A stretch of 30,580 nucleotides of DNA, taken from IMG/VR virus record IMGVR_UViG_3300036859_000557, positions 1 to 30,580 of that record. The stretch is one strand, 5' to 3'. Position numbers and translations under genes: made by a program. Positions within the stretch are counted from its first letter, which is position 1; the number at the start of each line of letters is the position of its first letter. Below the pieces are notes generated by a model. That model had not been told where the DNA came from. It made no database searches and worked only from the letters and a program-made list of their open reading frames with translations. Origin of the DNA: a virus. This document shows positions 6,739 through 12,611 of the stretch, piece by piece.

Positions 6739-6841
6739 CGTCGCGTTGAGGGCTGAAGGTTGCAGGTGAGTTTGGCCTTGGCTTTCCGACGGGGGACTTA
6801 AAGGGATTTGTAGCCTGGGAATTTCAGCCCTCGACGCGATG
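6739..6841 (+). ncRNA. Long imperfect RNA hairpin (about 20-bp stem, 64-base loop)
   Basis: Bases 6739-6757 pair fully with 6823-6841: 17 Watson-Crick pairs and two G-U pairs, plus one more possible G-U at 6758/6822. The two mismatches are G-U only if the plus strand is transcribed, which suggests selection on plus-strand RNA. It fills most of the 165-base gap between the zinc-finger gene and the metallopeptidase gene and ends 27 bases before ATG 6869. It could be a structured leader, a processing site or a small RNA. No known riboswitch was recognised. Confidence 0.5.
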
Positions 6842-6868
6842 CAGAGGAAGGACAGAAAGGAACGCAGC

Positions 6869-7405
6869 ATGGTGACAGCAGAACGGGCGCGCAGCCTCAT
6901 TACGGGCGGTGATCCCGACGCTCCCGCTGGCGTGCCGGTGTTGGAGCAGTTCATAGGGCTGGACTTCTTGCCCGACAAGCGCCTGTCAGACATCGGCCAA
7001 CTCGTCGTTGCCAAGAAATTCATCCAACTAGACGGAGCCGTGACCATCGACTTTCTTTGGAAGGCAAAGGGTGGCACTTCTGGAGGCAATCTAGTCCTCG
7101 GTAAGTGCATCAAGAACAGTGGCCTGGCACGTCACTACAGCAACTATACCGATTACACGGTCTGGATTGCTGCCGATCACTCGCGCTCTTACGGCTTCAA
7201 TCGCTGGCAGCTTGAAGCGCTGATATTCCATGAGCTCCTTCACATCGATTACGAAGAGCCAGAGGAAGAGGGAGCCGCGGCGGTCAAGGGCACTAAGGGG
7301 CATGATGCTGAGCTTTTCTACTCCGAAATCGAGGAATACGGTTTGTGGAGACGCAGCCTTCAACGGCTATCCGAAGTGGTACAGCCCGCCCTACCACTGG
7401 ACTGA
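6869..7405 (+). CDS. Putative phage metallopeptidase (178 aa)
   Basis: HELLHID (residues 121-127) is a zinc-protease HExxH motif. It is followed by GHDAELFYSEIEEYGLW, where the His (145) and Asp could complete the metal site, as in the putative phage metallopeptidase family. The N-terminal half has a YTVWIAADHSRSYGF strand region before the active helix. I chose ATG 6869 because AAAGGA lies upstream; the alternative ATG 6839 sits inside the hairpin arm. Its substrate is unknown; antirestriction-type metalloproteins are one comparison, not shown here. Confidence 0.7.
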   Translation: MVTAERARSLITGGDPDAPAGVPVLEQFIGLDFLPDKRLSDIGQLVVAKKFIQLDGAVTIDFLWKAKGGTSGGNLVLGKCIKNSGLARHYSNYTDYTVWIAADHSRSYGFNRWQLEALIFHELLHIDYEEPEEEGAAAVKGTKGHDAELFYSEIEEYGLWRRSLQRLSEVVQPALPLD

Positions 7406-7434
7406 ACGAAGACAGAAAGAGGCTCCCCCGCCCA

Positions 7435-7836
7435 ATGACCCTAAGACGCGCAGCCCTCAAGAGAACGCCCTTCGGTGAGAAGGCGCGCGCCCGGACCAAT
7501 AGCGAGGCCCAGCAGATGCGCGTCCTTGAGGACCTCATGCGTCCGTTGGGACTGGACTGGTGGCACAACACCAACACCGGCAAAGAGCACTTCTTCCGTG
7601 CAGGCTGGCCGGACTACGTGATCTTCGGCGTCAACTGGCACGCCTTCCTCGAGCTCAAGGCCTCTAACGCAGAGACAGGCAAGCGCGGGCGCTTGAGTCG
7701 TGAACAGATCCAGTGGCAGGCAATCATCGAGGCCGGTGGCGGCGAGTGGGTAACGTTCTGTCTGCCTGACGACATGCGGCAGTTGTGCGCTTGGCTATCG
7801 ACGCGTACGGGCAAGCAGATCAGGAGCGTCGTATGA
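7435..7836 (+). CDS. VRR-NUC-type nuclease (133 aa)
   Basis: The motifs GWPDYVIF (Asp 60), FLELKA (Glu 73, Lys 75) and LSREQIQWQ (Gln) are the PD-(D/E)xK core of virus-type replication-repair nucleases, which cut branched or flapped DNA. Length is normal for a stand-alone phage VRR-NUC. The N-terminus is basic (TLRRAALKRTPFGEKARAR). I chose ATG 7435, preceded by GAAAGAGG; the open frame further upstream lies in the previous gene. It overlaps a 19-codon ORF (7833-7892) by four bases. Likely role: recombination or replication fork processing with the RecT-like protein. Confidence 0.75.
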   Translation: MTLRRAALKRTPFGEKARARTNSEAQQMRVLEDLMRPLGLDWWHNTNTGKEHFFRAGWPDYVIFGVNWHAFLELKASNAETGKRGRLSREQIQWQAIIEAGGGEWVTFCLPDDMRQLCAWLSTRTGKQIRSVV

Positions 7837-7892
7837 GCGTGCTGCGCCTGGAGGCAGTGCGGGCAGATGGGCGCGCGAGGGTGGGGCTGTGA
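7833..7892 (+). CDS. Tiny ORF between nuclease and methyltransferase fragment (19 aa)
   Basis: MSVLRLEAVRADGRARVGL is linked by ATGA and GTGA overlaps to both neighbours. It may be only a coupling relic left by deletion of the front of the methyltransferase gene. Confidence 0.25.
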   Translation: MSVLRLEAVRADGRARVGL

Positions 7893-8119
7893 GTCAACCA
7901 GAGAAGAACGGCCATCCATGTCCCAAGCCACTGAAGGCGTGGCGACGTTTACTCAACAACATCTCTCAGCCTGAGCAGACTGTCCTCGATCCCTTCATGG
8001 GCTCTGGCACAACTCTACGTACAGCGAAGGACTTAGGGCGCAAGGCTATCGGCATCGAGATCGAGGAACGCTACTGCGAGATCGCGGCGAAGCGTCTGGC
8101 GCAGGACGTACTGCTATGA
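7889..8119 (+). pseudogene. DNA methyltransferase C-terminal fragment (76 aa)
   Basis: The protein matches the C-terminal part of amino-group DNA methyltransferases: HPCPKPLKAWRRLL, then the S-adenosylmethionine motif LDPFMGSGTTLRTAKDLGRK and IGIEIEERYCEIAAKRL. The catalytic DPPY-type motif, which lies upstream in this order of motifs, is absent, and I do not see it in the 50 bases before. The start GTG 7889 is joined to the tiny upstream ORF by GTGA. Most likely a deletion remnant, although a stand-alone SAM-binding domain cannot be excluded. It opens the cassette run leading to the transporter and DpdA-like genes. Confidence 0.65.
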
Positions 8120-8391
8120 CGCTCGCCTGCTTCGTCTCCGGCTGCCCGGAGCGCGTCGTCATGAGCCGCAGTTGGCGAGAGTCCGTCACGCTACACGCCT
8201 GTGCCTGGCATCGGGAGTTTCTTCCGCGACTACAGCCGCCGGGCAGGGAAGCCTACGAGATTTGTCCCGACTGCAAGAAGGACTACGGTGTTTACTTCCG
8301 CCAGTATCCGCGAGTCCTGGAGGTCTACTGCCAGGGCTGCACGCGCGCGCTGGTGCCAGTTATGGGCCACGCACAGGCAGTCTTGCTATGA
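8116..8391 (+). CDS. Small zinc-binding protein (91 aa)
   Basis: CPDCKKDYG and, 18 residues on, VYCQGCTRA give a CxxC...CxxC zinc ribbon in the C-terminal half. The N-terminal half has CFVSGCPERV and HACAWHREF, possibly a second site. Function unknown. It lies between the methyltransferase fragment and the transporter, with ATGA overlaps on both sides. Its end (QAVLL stop) and start share the junction sequence repeated three times in this cluster. Confidence 0.6.
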   Translation: MTLACFVSGCPERVVMSRSWRESVTLHACAWHREFLPRLQPPGREAYEICPDCKKDYGVYFRQYPRVLEVYCQGCTRALVPVMGHAQAVLL

Positions 8392-8924
8392 CCAGGCCCG
8401 TCTGCCTCGTCCCGTTTGTAGCTTATATTGGGACGGTCTACGGCGCTAACTGGGCGCTCAAGGAATTCGGCTTCATCCACATCGGCTTCGGCCTTACTGC
8501 TCCTGCTGGCGTTCTATTCGCTGGGCTCGCTTTCACATTCCGAGACCTGACACACGAAGCGCTGGGTCGTTGGTGGTGCATTGTTGCCATCCTCGTTGGT
8601 GCTGCCTTGTCCTACGTCCTAGCCGACGTGGGGCGGATCGCCGTTGCTTCGGCAATTGCCTTCAGTCTCTCCGAGTTAGCAGATTTGGTGGTATATGAGC
8701 CGCTGCGCCGCCGCCATTGGTTAGGCGCAGTGGCTATCTCTAATTTTGTCGGCCTAATAGTTGACTCTGCCTTATTTCTCTGGTTGGCCTTGGGCTCTCT
8801 GAACTTCATTGAGGGCCAGATTGTCGGCAAGGCATACATGACGGTGTTGGCAATAGCAGCGCTATGGGCATGGAGGAAGTGTGCAGTTCTATCTCGGAAC
8901 GCATCATCCGTCCTGGCTGAGTGA
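8388..8924 (+). CDS. VUT/YhhQ-type membrane transporter, probable 7-deazapurine precursor importer (178 aa)
   Basis: This is a multi-span membrane protein with VUT family features: YIGTVYGANWALKEFGF, LTAPAGVLFAGLAFTFRDLT (the conserved FRDL segment), then several hydrophobic spans and FSLSELADLVVYEPLRRRHW. Members such as YhhQ import queuosine precursors (preQ0/preQ1). I chose ATG 8388, which forms an ATGA overlap with the upstream gene; the open frame before it belongs to that gene. It overlaps the DpdA-like gene by 44 bases, so the two are probably coupled. Import of a modified base for DNA is inferred from this pairing. Confidence 0.75.
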   Translation: MTRPVCLVPFVAYIGTVYGANWALKEFGFIHIGFGLTAPAGVLFAGLAFTFRDLTHEALGRWWCIVAILVGAALSYVLADVGRIAVASAIAFSLSELADLVVYEPLRRRHWLGAVAISNFVGLIVDSALFLWLALGSLNFIEGQIVGKAYMTVLAIAALWAWRKCAVLSRNASSVLAE

Positions 8925-9642
8925 AGTTGACGTGCCGCTTTTTGTTTCACGCCGCCGGTTGCAAGAGCGTCGAACCCTGCCGCGCGCTAGAGCACTGTGG
9001 GCTTTGGACTCCGGGGGATTCTCTGAATTGTTTATGTACGGTGAGTGGCGGCTATCACCTACTGAATACGTGATCCAAGTGCGCCGCTACCGAGAAGACA
9101 TCGGCGCCCTTGCTTGGGCGGCGCCGCAGGATTGGATGTGCGAACCGTGGCTAGTTCAGAAGACAGGACTATCAGTGGAGGAGCATCAGCAGCGGACAGT
9201 GTCCAACTTCCTTGACTTGAGAGGGAAGGCACCTGATCTGCCCATTATTCCCGTACTTCAGGGTTGGAGTCCAGATAGCTACTTAGAGTGCTGGCAGATG
9301 TACGACAAAGCAGGCGTCAATTTAAGCACTGCACCGTTAGTGGGATTAGGTAGTATGTGCCGGCGTCAGAACACGGCGGAAGCCACGAGGATCATTGCCT
9401 CACTTCTGCGTAAAGCGCCGCTCAATCTACATGCTTTCGGTTTCAAACTGAGTGGTCTAAGGCGTACAGCTCATCGCTTAGTATCAGCCGACTCTATGGC
9501 ATGGAGTTATCGAGCCCGGCGCTCTGCTCCCCTTGTCGGCTGCACCCACCGCAGTTGCGCCAATTGCCAACGTTGGGCATTGGCTTGGCGTGAAAGCGCC
9601 TTACTTGCGATTCTTTCTCCTAAGCAGGAGGTCTTGTTGTGA
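8881..9642 (+). CDS. DpdA/TGT-like transglycosylase for 7-deazapurine DNA modification (253 aa)
   Basis: This matches the short phage/actinobacterial DpdA-like family related to tRNA-guanine transglycosylase. Motifs are WALDSGGFSEL (43-47, the TGT DSGGF signature), WAAPQDWMCEPW (~79-90), PVLQGW (124-129), PLVGLGSMCRR, HAFGFKL and SADSMAWSYRAR, where the Asp is a candidate nucleophile. Cys 221, 226 and 229 (CTHRSCANC) would hold zinc. DpdA exchanges guanine in DNA for preQ0-type bases, protecting phage DNA from restriction. GTG 8881 has GGAGG four to five bases upstream, inside the transporter gene. Synthesis genes for the base are absent from the window, which fits scavenging. Confidence 0.75.
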   Translation: MQFYLGTHHPSWLSEVDVPLFVSRRRLQERRTLPRARALWALDSGGFSELFMYGEWRLSPTEYVIQVRRYREDIGALAWAAPQDWMCEPWLVQKTGLSVEEHQQRTVSNFLDLRGKAPDLPIIPVLQGWSPDSYLECWQMYDKAGVNLSTAPLVGLGSMCRRQNTAEATRIIASLLRKAPLNLHAFGFKLSGLRRTAHRLVSADSMAWSYRARRSAPLVGCTHRSCANCQRWALAWRESALLAILSPKQEVLL

Positions 9643-9731
9643 CTCGTAGGCCCGTCTGCCTTGACACGTTCTCCTGCGCCAGCGGTACGGCTTACATCGG
9701 GGCGTGGGCGCTGAATGCGGTGCAGCCGTGA
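9639..9731 (+). pseudogene. Thirty-codon gene remnant after the DpdA-like gene
   Basis: It starts with GTG in a GTGA overlap and an AGGAGGT site. The first residues (TRRPVCLDTFSCASGTA) resemble the first SAM motif of cytosine-5 DNA methyltransferases (RPVxLDLFSCAGGAA) and also resemble the start of the transporter gene (MTRPVCL...AYIG...WAL). It stops after 30 residues, and a 15-codon ORF (9728-9775) follows in overlap. A decayed methyltransferase or duplicated gene start is likelier than a functional peptide. Confidence 0.4.
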
Positions 9732-9786
9732 GCGCCTACATCTTCCGCGAGCTGACGCCGCGCGAGGCCGAGTAAAGGAGCAGCCA

Positions 9787-10089
9787 ATGGACGCGGCCCC
9801 CGCCGCTGCTGAAAATGACTCAATCGAGACACTCAAGGCCGACATCCTCGCTGATTCCGAGGGGCAAGCCGCAGCGCAACGTGCTGTCGATGCAAAGGCC
9901 GAGGAGTTCCTTGTCGCCTGCGTTAAGTTCGCCAAGTTGTGGCAATTGTCGGGTGATCCTTTCCTCGGTATCCGCAACCTGGCCCAGGCGATACAGAACA
10001 TCAATGAGACAAGCAAACTAGCAGACAAGGAGATCAAGGCTCGACGTGAACCACTAGCGCCAAGAGGACAACGGGGTGGGGTTGAATAA
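9787..10089 (+). CDS. Hypothetical helical protein (100 aa)
   Basis: I do not recognise this protein. It is alanine- and acid-rich at the N-terminus, with a central helix (RAVDAKAEEFLVACVKFAKL) and a basic C-terminus (KEIKARREPLAPRGQRGG). AAAGGAG lies six bases before ATG 9787, a clear start. It directly precedes the helicase-like gene (two-base gap), so it may be an accessory factor for replication; that is positional inference only. Confidence 0.6.
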   Translation: MDAAPAAAENDSIETLKADILADSEGQAAAQRAVDAKAEEFLVACVKFAKLWQLSGDPFLGIRNLAQAIQNINETSKLADKEIKARREPLAPRGQRGGVE

Positions 10090-10091
10090 CG

Positions 10092-11330
10092 GTGCCCCTG
10101 CCTGCGCCCAACTCGACCTTTTCCGATGACCTCTATCGTTTCCATTGGCCGGAGTTGGGTGTTGAATGCTTACTCGAACGCTTCTCGGAGAGGAAGGATG
10201 ACATTGCCGCCGAGCTCACTGTCAACGTCGATGACCCTCTGCGGGGCGGGCGCCTCTACAGCGGCCGGCTGCTGCTCATTGGACCCAACTCCCGGCGCGA
10301 CGTGCAGCGTAATCTTGAGGAGCGCATCGACATTGATTGGGCTGGCGTCCTTGAGCAATTGTGTTTGCTTGCGCGAGATCGTTATCGCAAAGGCGAGCCG
10401 CCAGTGGACCTCAGTCAGGTCGAATATCAGGAGCAAGCTCATTTCCTATTGGCCCCGTTCGTGGTTCGAAAGGGAATCACGATCCCATATGGCGACGGCG
10501 GCACGGCTAAGAGCCTGCTGACCTTACATTGGTGCGTGAGGTTGGCGTTGGAGGGGATCAAGAGCCTGTATTTGGATTGGGAAGATGATGCTGCGACCCA
10601 TGCCGAGCGCTTGTACGCCATCTGTGCGGGCATGGAGATCGACGTACCTCAAGAGATGATCTTCTACCAGCACCGCAGCGTCCCTCTTGCTAGTTCAGTG
10701 CGTGAAGTCCGGCGCTTTATTGCCGAGAAAGGCGTCGAGCATAGCGTGGTAGATTCGGTGGGTATGGCGGCGGGAGACCCGAACGATCATGGGTTGATGA
10801 TTGAAGCAGTGCGTGCAGCTCGCTCGCTCGATGTCGCTGCTACGCTGGTACACCATCTGCCGAAGGACGCGCGCGATAAGACTAAGCCTTTCGGATCGGT
10901 CTATGCATCGAATGAAGCGCGCATAACCTGGCTGGTAGAGAAGGCACAGGAGGAGGAGACTGACGAACTCGCCATTGCATTGACCAATCACAAGTACAAC
11001 CGCGGCCGGCTCCAGGGTAAGAGAGCCTACCGCCTACGTTTCATCAACGACAGAGACACGTTGCTGTCCGTCTCGTTCGATGAGACAGAGGTGGGTCAGG
11101 TGTCGGCGTTCAGGTCAAAGCTACCTCAACGGCGCCTGATAGCGGACGCGCTTAAGAGCAATGGACCTTTGAGCGTGGGTCATATTCAGTCTTGCCTTGA
11201 AATCGAAGGGGTAGTTGTAACTGCGGATCACGTTCGCGCGGTTCTCAGTAGGTATAGGGATTTGTTCGCCAAGAGGGGCGATACCTGGATTCTCTTAAGT
11301 GACAGGGTGGAACCGCAACATGTTTCGTGA
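10092..11330 (+). CDS. RecA-fold replicative ATPase (RepA/AAA_25-like helicase) with C-terminal winged helix
   Basis: The Walker A loop is PYGDGGTAKSLL (~132-143). It is followed by the typical LYLDWEDDAATH (~159-170) and the Walker B region HSVVDSVGMAAGDP (~217-230), then a VHHLPKD sensor stretch and GSVYASNEAR. This is the order seen in RepA-type hexameric helicases and related phage AAA_25 proteins that unwind DNA at replication origins. The last ~70 residues (RRLIADALKSNGPLSVGHIQ, then an HVRAVLSRY helix) look like a winged helix. GTG 10092 follows the previous stop by two bases. It faces the minus-strand wHTH gene, with a hairpin between. Confidence 0.75.
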   Translation: MPLPAPNSTFSDDLYRFHWPELGVECLLERFSERKDDIAAELTVNVDDPLRGGRLYSGRLLLIGPNSRRDVQRNLEERIDIDWAGVLEQLCLLARDRYRKGEPPVDLSQVEYQEQAHFLLAPFVVRKGITIPYGDGGTAKSLLTLHWCVRLALEGIKSLYLDWEDDAATHAERLYAICAGMEIDVPQEMIFYQHRSVPLASSVREVRRFIAEKGVEHSVVDSVGMAAGDPNDHGLMIEAVRAARSLDVAATLVHHLPKDARDKTKPFGSVYASNEARITWLVEKAQEEETDELAIALTNHKYNRGRLQGKRAYRLRFINDRDTLLSVSFDETEVGQVSAFRSKLPQRRLIADALKSNGPLSVGHIQSCLEIEGVVVTADHVRAVLSRYRDLFAKRGDTWILLSDRVEPQHVS

Positions 11331-11334
11331 GGTT

Positions 11335-11350
11335 GCGCAACAAGTTGCGC
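11335..11350. terminator. Hairpin at the convergent junction
   Basis: GCGCAA-CAAG-TTGCGC forms a compact 6-bp hairpin directly between the stops of the plus-strand helicase-like gene and the minus-strand wHTH gene. No T tract is present; two-way termination is plausible from position only. Confidence 0.35.
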
Positions 11351-11775
11351 TAGTCTCGCGGTCTAAGAACTGGCCAGCCGTCCACGGTGTAATAGAAGCC
11401 TTGCGAATCACGCCGCACGGTCCGAAGCCGCTCAAGTTCAGTATCAGCTTCGGCCTGAGTGCGGATAACCCCTTGTTCGTCCTTGATGACTTGTGGGCTT
11501 TGTGGCAACCATCTATCGATATCCTCCAATGCTTCGAGGTTGAGCACATAACGCCCTCGATGTTGGCGCTCAAGCAAGCCAGAATCCAGGAACGAGTTGA
11601 TGATGGTGTGGATGGTGCGCCGACTGGAAGATGCGCGTTCCGCCAACTCACCAAGTCCGAGACGCACGACGCCCTTGCGGTCGGCAGCGTAACAAATGTC
11701 AAGCAAGACTGCTCTTTCGGCAGGCGTACGGCAGGCCACGGTCTCGATTACCTTAGTCAGGTGTTGCACAGTCAC
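11350..11775 (-). CDS. Winged helix-turn-helix protein (141 aa)
   Basis: The segment RTPAERAVLLDICYAADRKG, then LGELAERASSSRRTIHTIIN and SFLDSGLLERQHRGRYVLNL is a classic winged HTH (recognition helix SSRRTIHTIINSFLDSG, wing HRGRYVLN). The C-terminal ~55 residues are a separate charged region. It reads opposite to the early genes. On the minus strand AAGGAG lies seven bases before the GTG start. A repressor or replication-initiator role is likely, and the palindromes just upstream (11858-11916) are candidate binding sites. Confidence 0.75.
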   Translation of the reverse strand: MTVQHLTKVIETVACRTPAERAVLLDICYAADRKGVVRLGLGELAERASSSRRTIHTIINSFLDSGLLERQHRGRYVLNLEALEDIDRWLPQSPQVIKDEQGVIRTQAEADTELERLRTVRRDSQGFYYTVDGWPVLRPRD

Positions 11776-11805
11776 TTCACAACTCCTTCACAAGTGCTTC
11801 ACGCC

Positions 11806-11835
11806 AATGTAGTTCATACATCGGTTAAAGTGCAA
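11806..11835 (-). promoter_or_regulatory. Possible promoter of the wHTH gene
   Basis: On the minus strand TTGCAC (11835-11830) and TACATT (11811-11806) are separated by 18 bases, about 30 bases before the gene start. The match to sigma70 boxes is moderate. Confidence 0.35.
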
Positions 11836-11857
11836 GACGTAGATTCAAATGCCCCTA

Positions 11858-11873
11858 GTTCCCTAAAGGGAAC
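11858..11873. promoter_or_regulatory. Perfect palindrome, candidate operator
   Basis: GTTCCCTAAAGGGAAC is a perfect 16-bp dyad in the 278-base gap between the minus-strand wHTH gene and the next plus-strand gene. A dimeric wHTH protein could bind it and autoregulate; this is inferred from position and symmetry. Confidence 0.45.
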
Positions 11874-11885
11874 CCTTATAGCAAC

Positions 11886-11916
11886 GGGCTACGCAACTTT
11901 GAGAGTTGCTACGCCC
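11886..11916. repeat. Near-palindrome, second candidate operator or hairpin
   Basis: GGGC-TAC-GCAACT, TTGAG, AGTTGC-TAC-GCCC: two paired arms interrupted symmetrically by TAC on both sides. It lies 13 bases from the perfect palindrome. Confidence 0.4.
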
Positions 11917-11945
11917 TCATAACAAGAAAAGAGAGGTGCCAAGGA

Positions 11946-11972
11946 ATGAGTGAACAAGGATTGGGGATCTGA
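11946..11972 (+). CDS. Possible eight-residue leader peptide
   Basis: MSEQGLGI with GAGAGG and AAGGA upstream, ending ten bases before a strong hairpin. The arrangement recalls an attenuator, but the peptide has no run of a regulated amino acid, so this is weak. Confidence 0.2.
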   Translation: MSEQGLGI

Positions 11973-11981
11973 GGTGCCTCA

Positions 11982-12022
11982 CCCGGCTAGCGCTCTGCCT
12001 CGTCACGATAGCGCTAGCCGGG
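11982..12022 (+). promoter_or_regulatory. Perfect 13-bp hairpin before the next gene
   Basis: CCCGGCTAGCGCT and AGCGCTAGCCGGG pair perfectly around a 15-base loop. It ends 31 bases before ATG 12054, ahead of its ribosome site GGAAGGAGAA. It could be an attenuator, a transcript end or part of a replication origin. No T tract follows. Confidence 0.5.
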
Positions 12023-12053
12023 CTTGTAACCGCCACGGAAGGAGAACCTGCCC

Positions 12054-12185
12054 ATGACACAAGAGCAACCGCAAACGATTTGCCGATACTGTCAGAAGCC
12101 CTGCAAGGTTTACGTCAGTCGAAGCCGCATCTTCGGGCTGCTTTACCTGAGCTCGTGCTGCCGAGCGGTGCTGAGGGAGGGATAG
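12054..12185 (+). CDS. Small cysteine-rich protein (43 aa)
   Basis: CRYCQKPC and a later SSCCRAVLREG give five cysteines in 43 residues, suggesting a zinc knuckle. AAGGAG (about 12038-12043) makes ATG 12054 a firm start. It ends TAGATG with the next gene's start one base after the stop. Function unknown. Confidence 0.6.
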   Translation: MTQEQPQTICRYCQKPCKVYVSRSRIFGLLYLSSCCRAVLREG

Positions 12186-12611
12186 ATGGCGATTTCGGCG
12201 GAGCGCTGGGAGGAGCGCTGGGAGAACGAGCTGAGGTTCACGGTAGGCTTGGCGAAGAGGATCAACCACCTGGAGCGGTGGCTTCTGAACCAGGGCTGGA
12301 TGCAGGACGAGCAGGAGGAGTGGTTCAACGCGGAGATGGAGGACGCGGAGACTACAGAGACCTCATCTGTTCCTACGAGTGGCCGTGTGCTGAAGCCTTA
12401 CACATCGTGTCATGCGAGTCTGGAGGAGATTCAGCGGCTTATAGCCTGGGGAATTACGGGCTCTTCCAGATCAATGCCGTCCACCGAGCTAGAGTTCTCA
12501 ATGGTGACCTGGCCCGACTCTTCGACGCTGCAACTAACGTTGCGGTGGCCTTCCAGCTATGGAGTGAATCCGGCTGGCAACCTTGGGCATGCAGGCCATG
12601 AAGACGCCTGA
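12186..12611 (+). CDS. Charged helical protein, reliable only in its N-terminal half
   Basis: ATG 12186 directly follows the previous stop. The first ~55 residues (ERWEERWENELRFTVGLAKR, then LNQGWMQDEQEEWFNAEMED) look like a genuine amphipathic, acidic helical protein. From about 12350 the same frame becomes unconvincing, while the minus-one frame encodes a clear lysozyme-like domain. Either this gene is followed by an overlapping one, or a frameshift (programmed, mutational or sequencing) joins the two parts into one protein of about 135 residues. Confidence 0.45.
   Translation: MAISAERWEERWENELRFTVGLAKRINHLERWLLNQGWMQDEQEEWFNAEMEDAETTETSSVPTSGRVLKPYTSCHASLEEIQRLIAWGITGSSRSMPSTELEFSMVTWPDSSTLQLTLRWPSSYGVNPAGNLGHAGHEDA
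12320..12601 (+). CDS. Lysozyme/transglycosylase-like domain protein (start uncertain)
   Basis: The translation shows RDLICSYEWPC, then ALHIVSCESGGDSAAYS (with the catalytic Glu of ESGG), NYGLFQINAVH, and a closing NVAVAFQLWSESGWQPWACR. These are the conserved blocks of small lysozyme-like (SLT-type) domains that cut the glycan backbone. It ends in an ATGA overlap with the next gene, showing that this frame is in the operon. No ATG lies in frame. GTG 12320 has AGGAGG, but only one base away; GTG 12278 is the other option. It may be reached by a minus-one shift from the 12186 frame. With the amidase it would make two wall-cutting activities. Confidence 0.65.
   Translation: MVQRGDGGRGDYRDLICSYEWPCAEALHIVSCESGGDSAAYSLGNYGLFQINAVHRARVLNGDLARLFDAATNVAVAFQLWSESGWQPWACRP

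Noticed and set aside
11299-11922. 207-codon plus-strand ORF opposite the wHTH gene
   Set aside because: The minus-strand wHTH has a textbook fold pattern and an AAGGAG site; the plus ORF is its antisense shadow.
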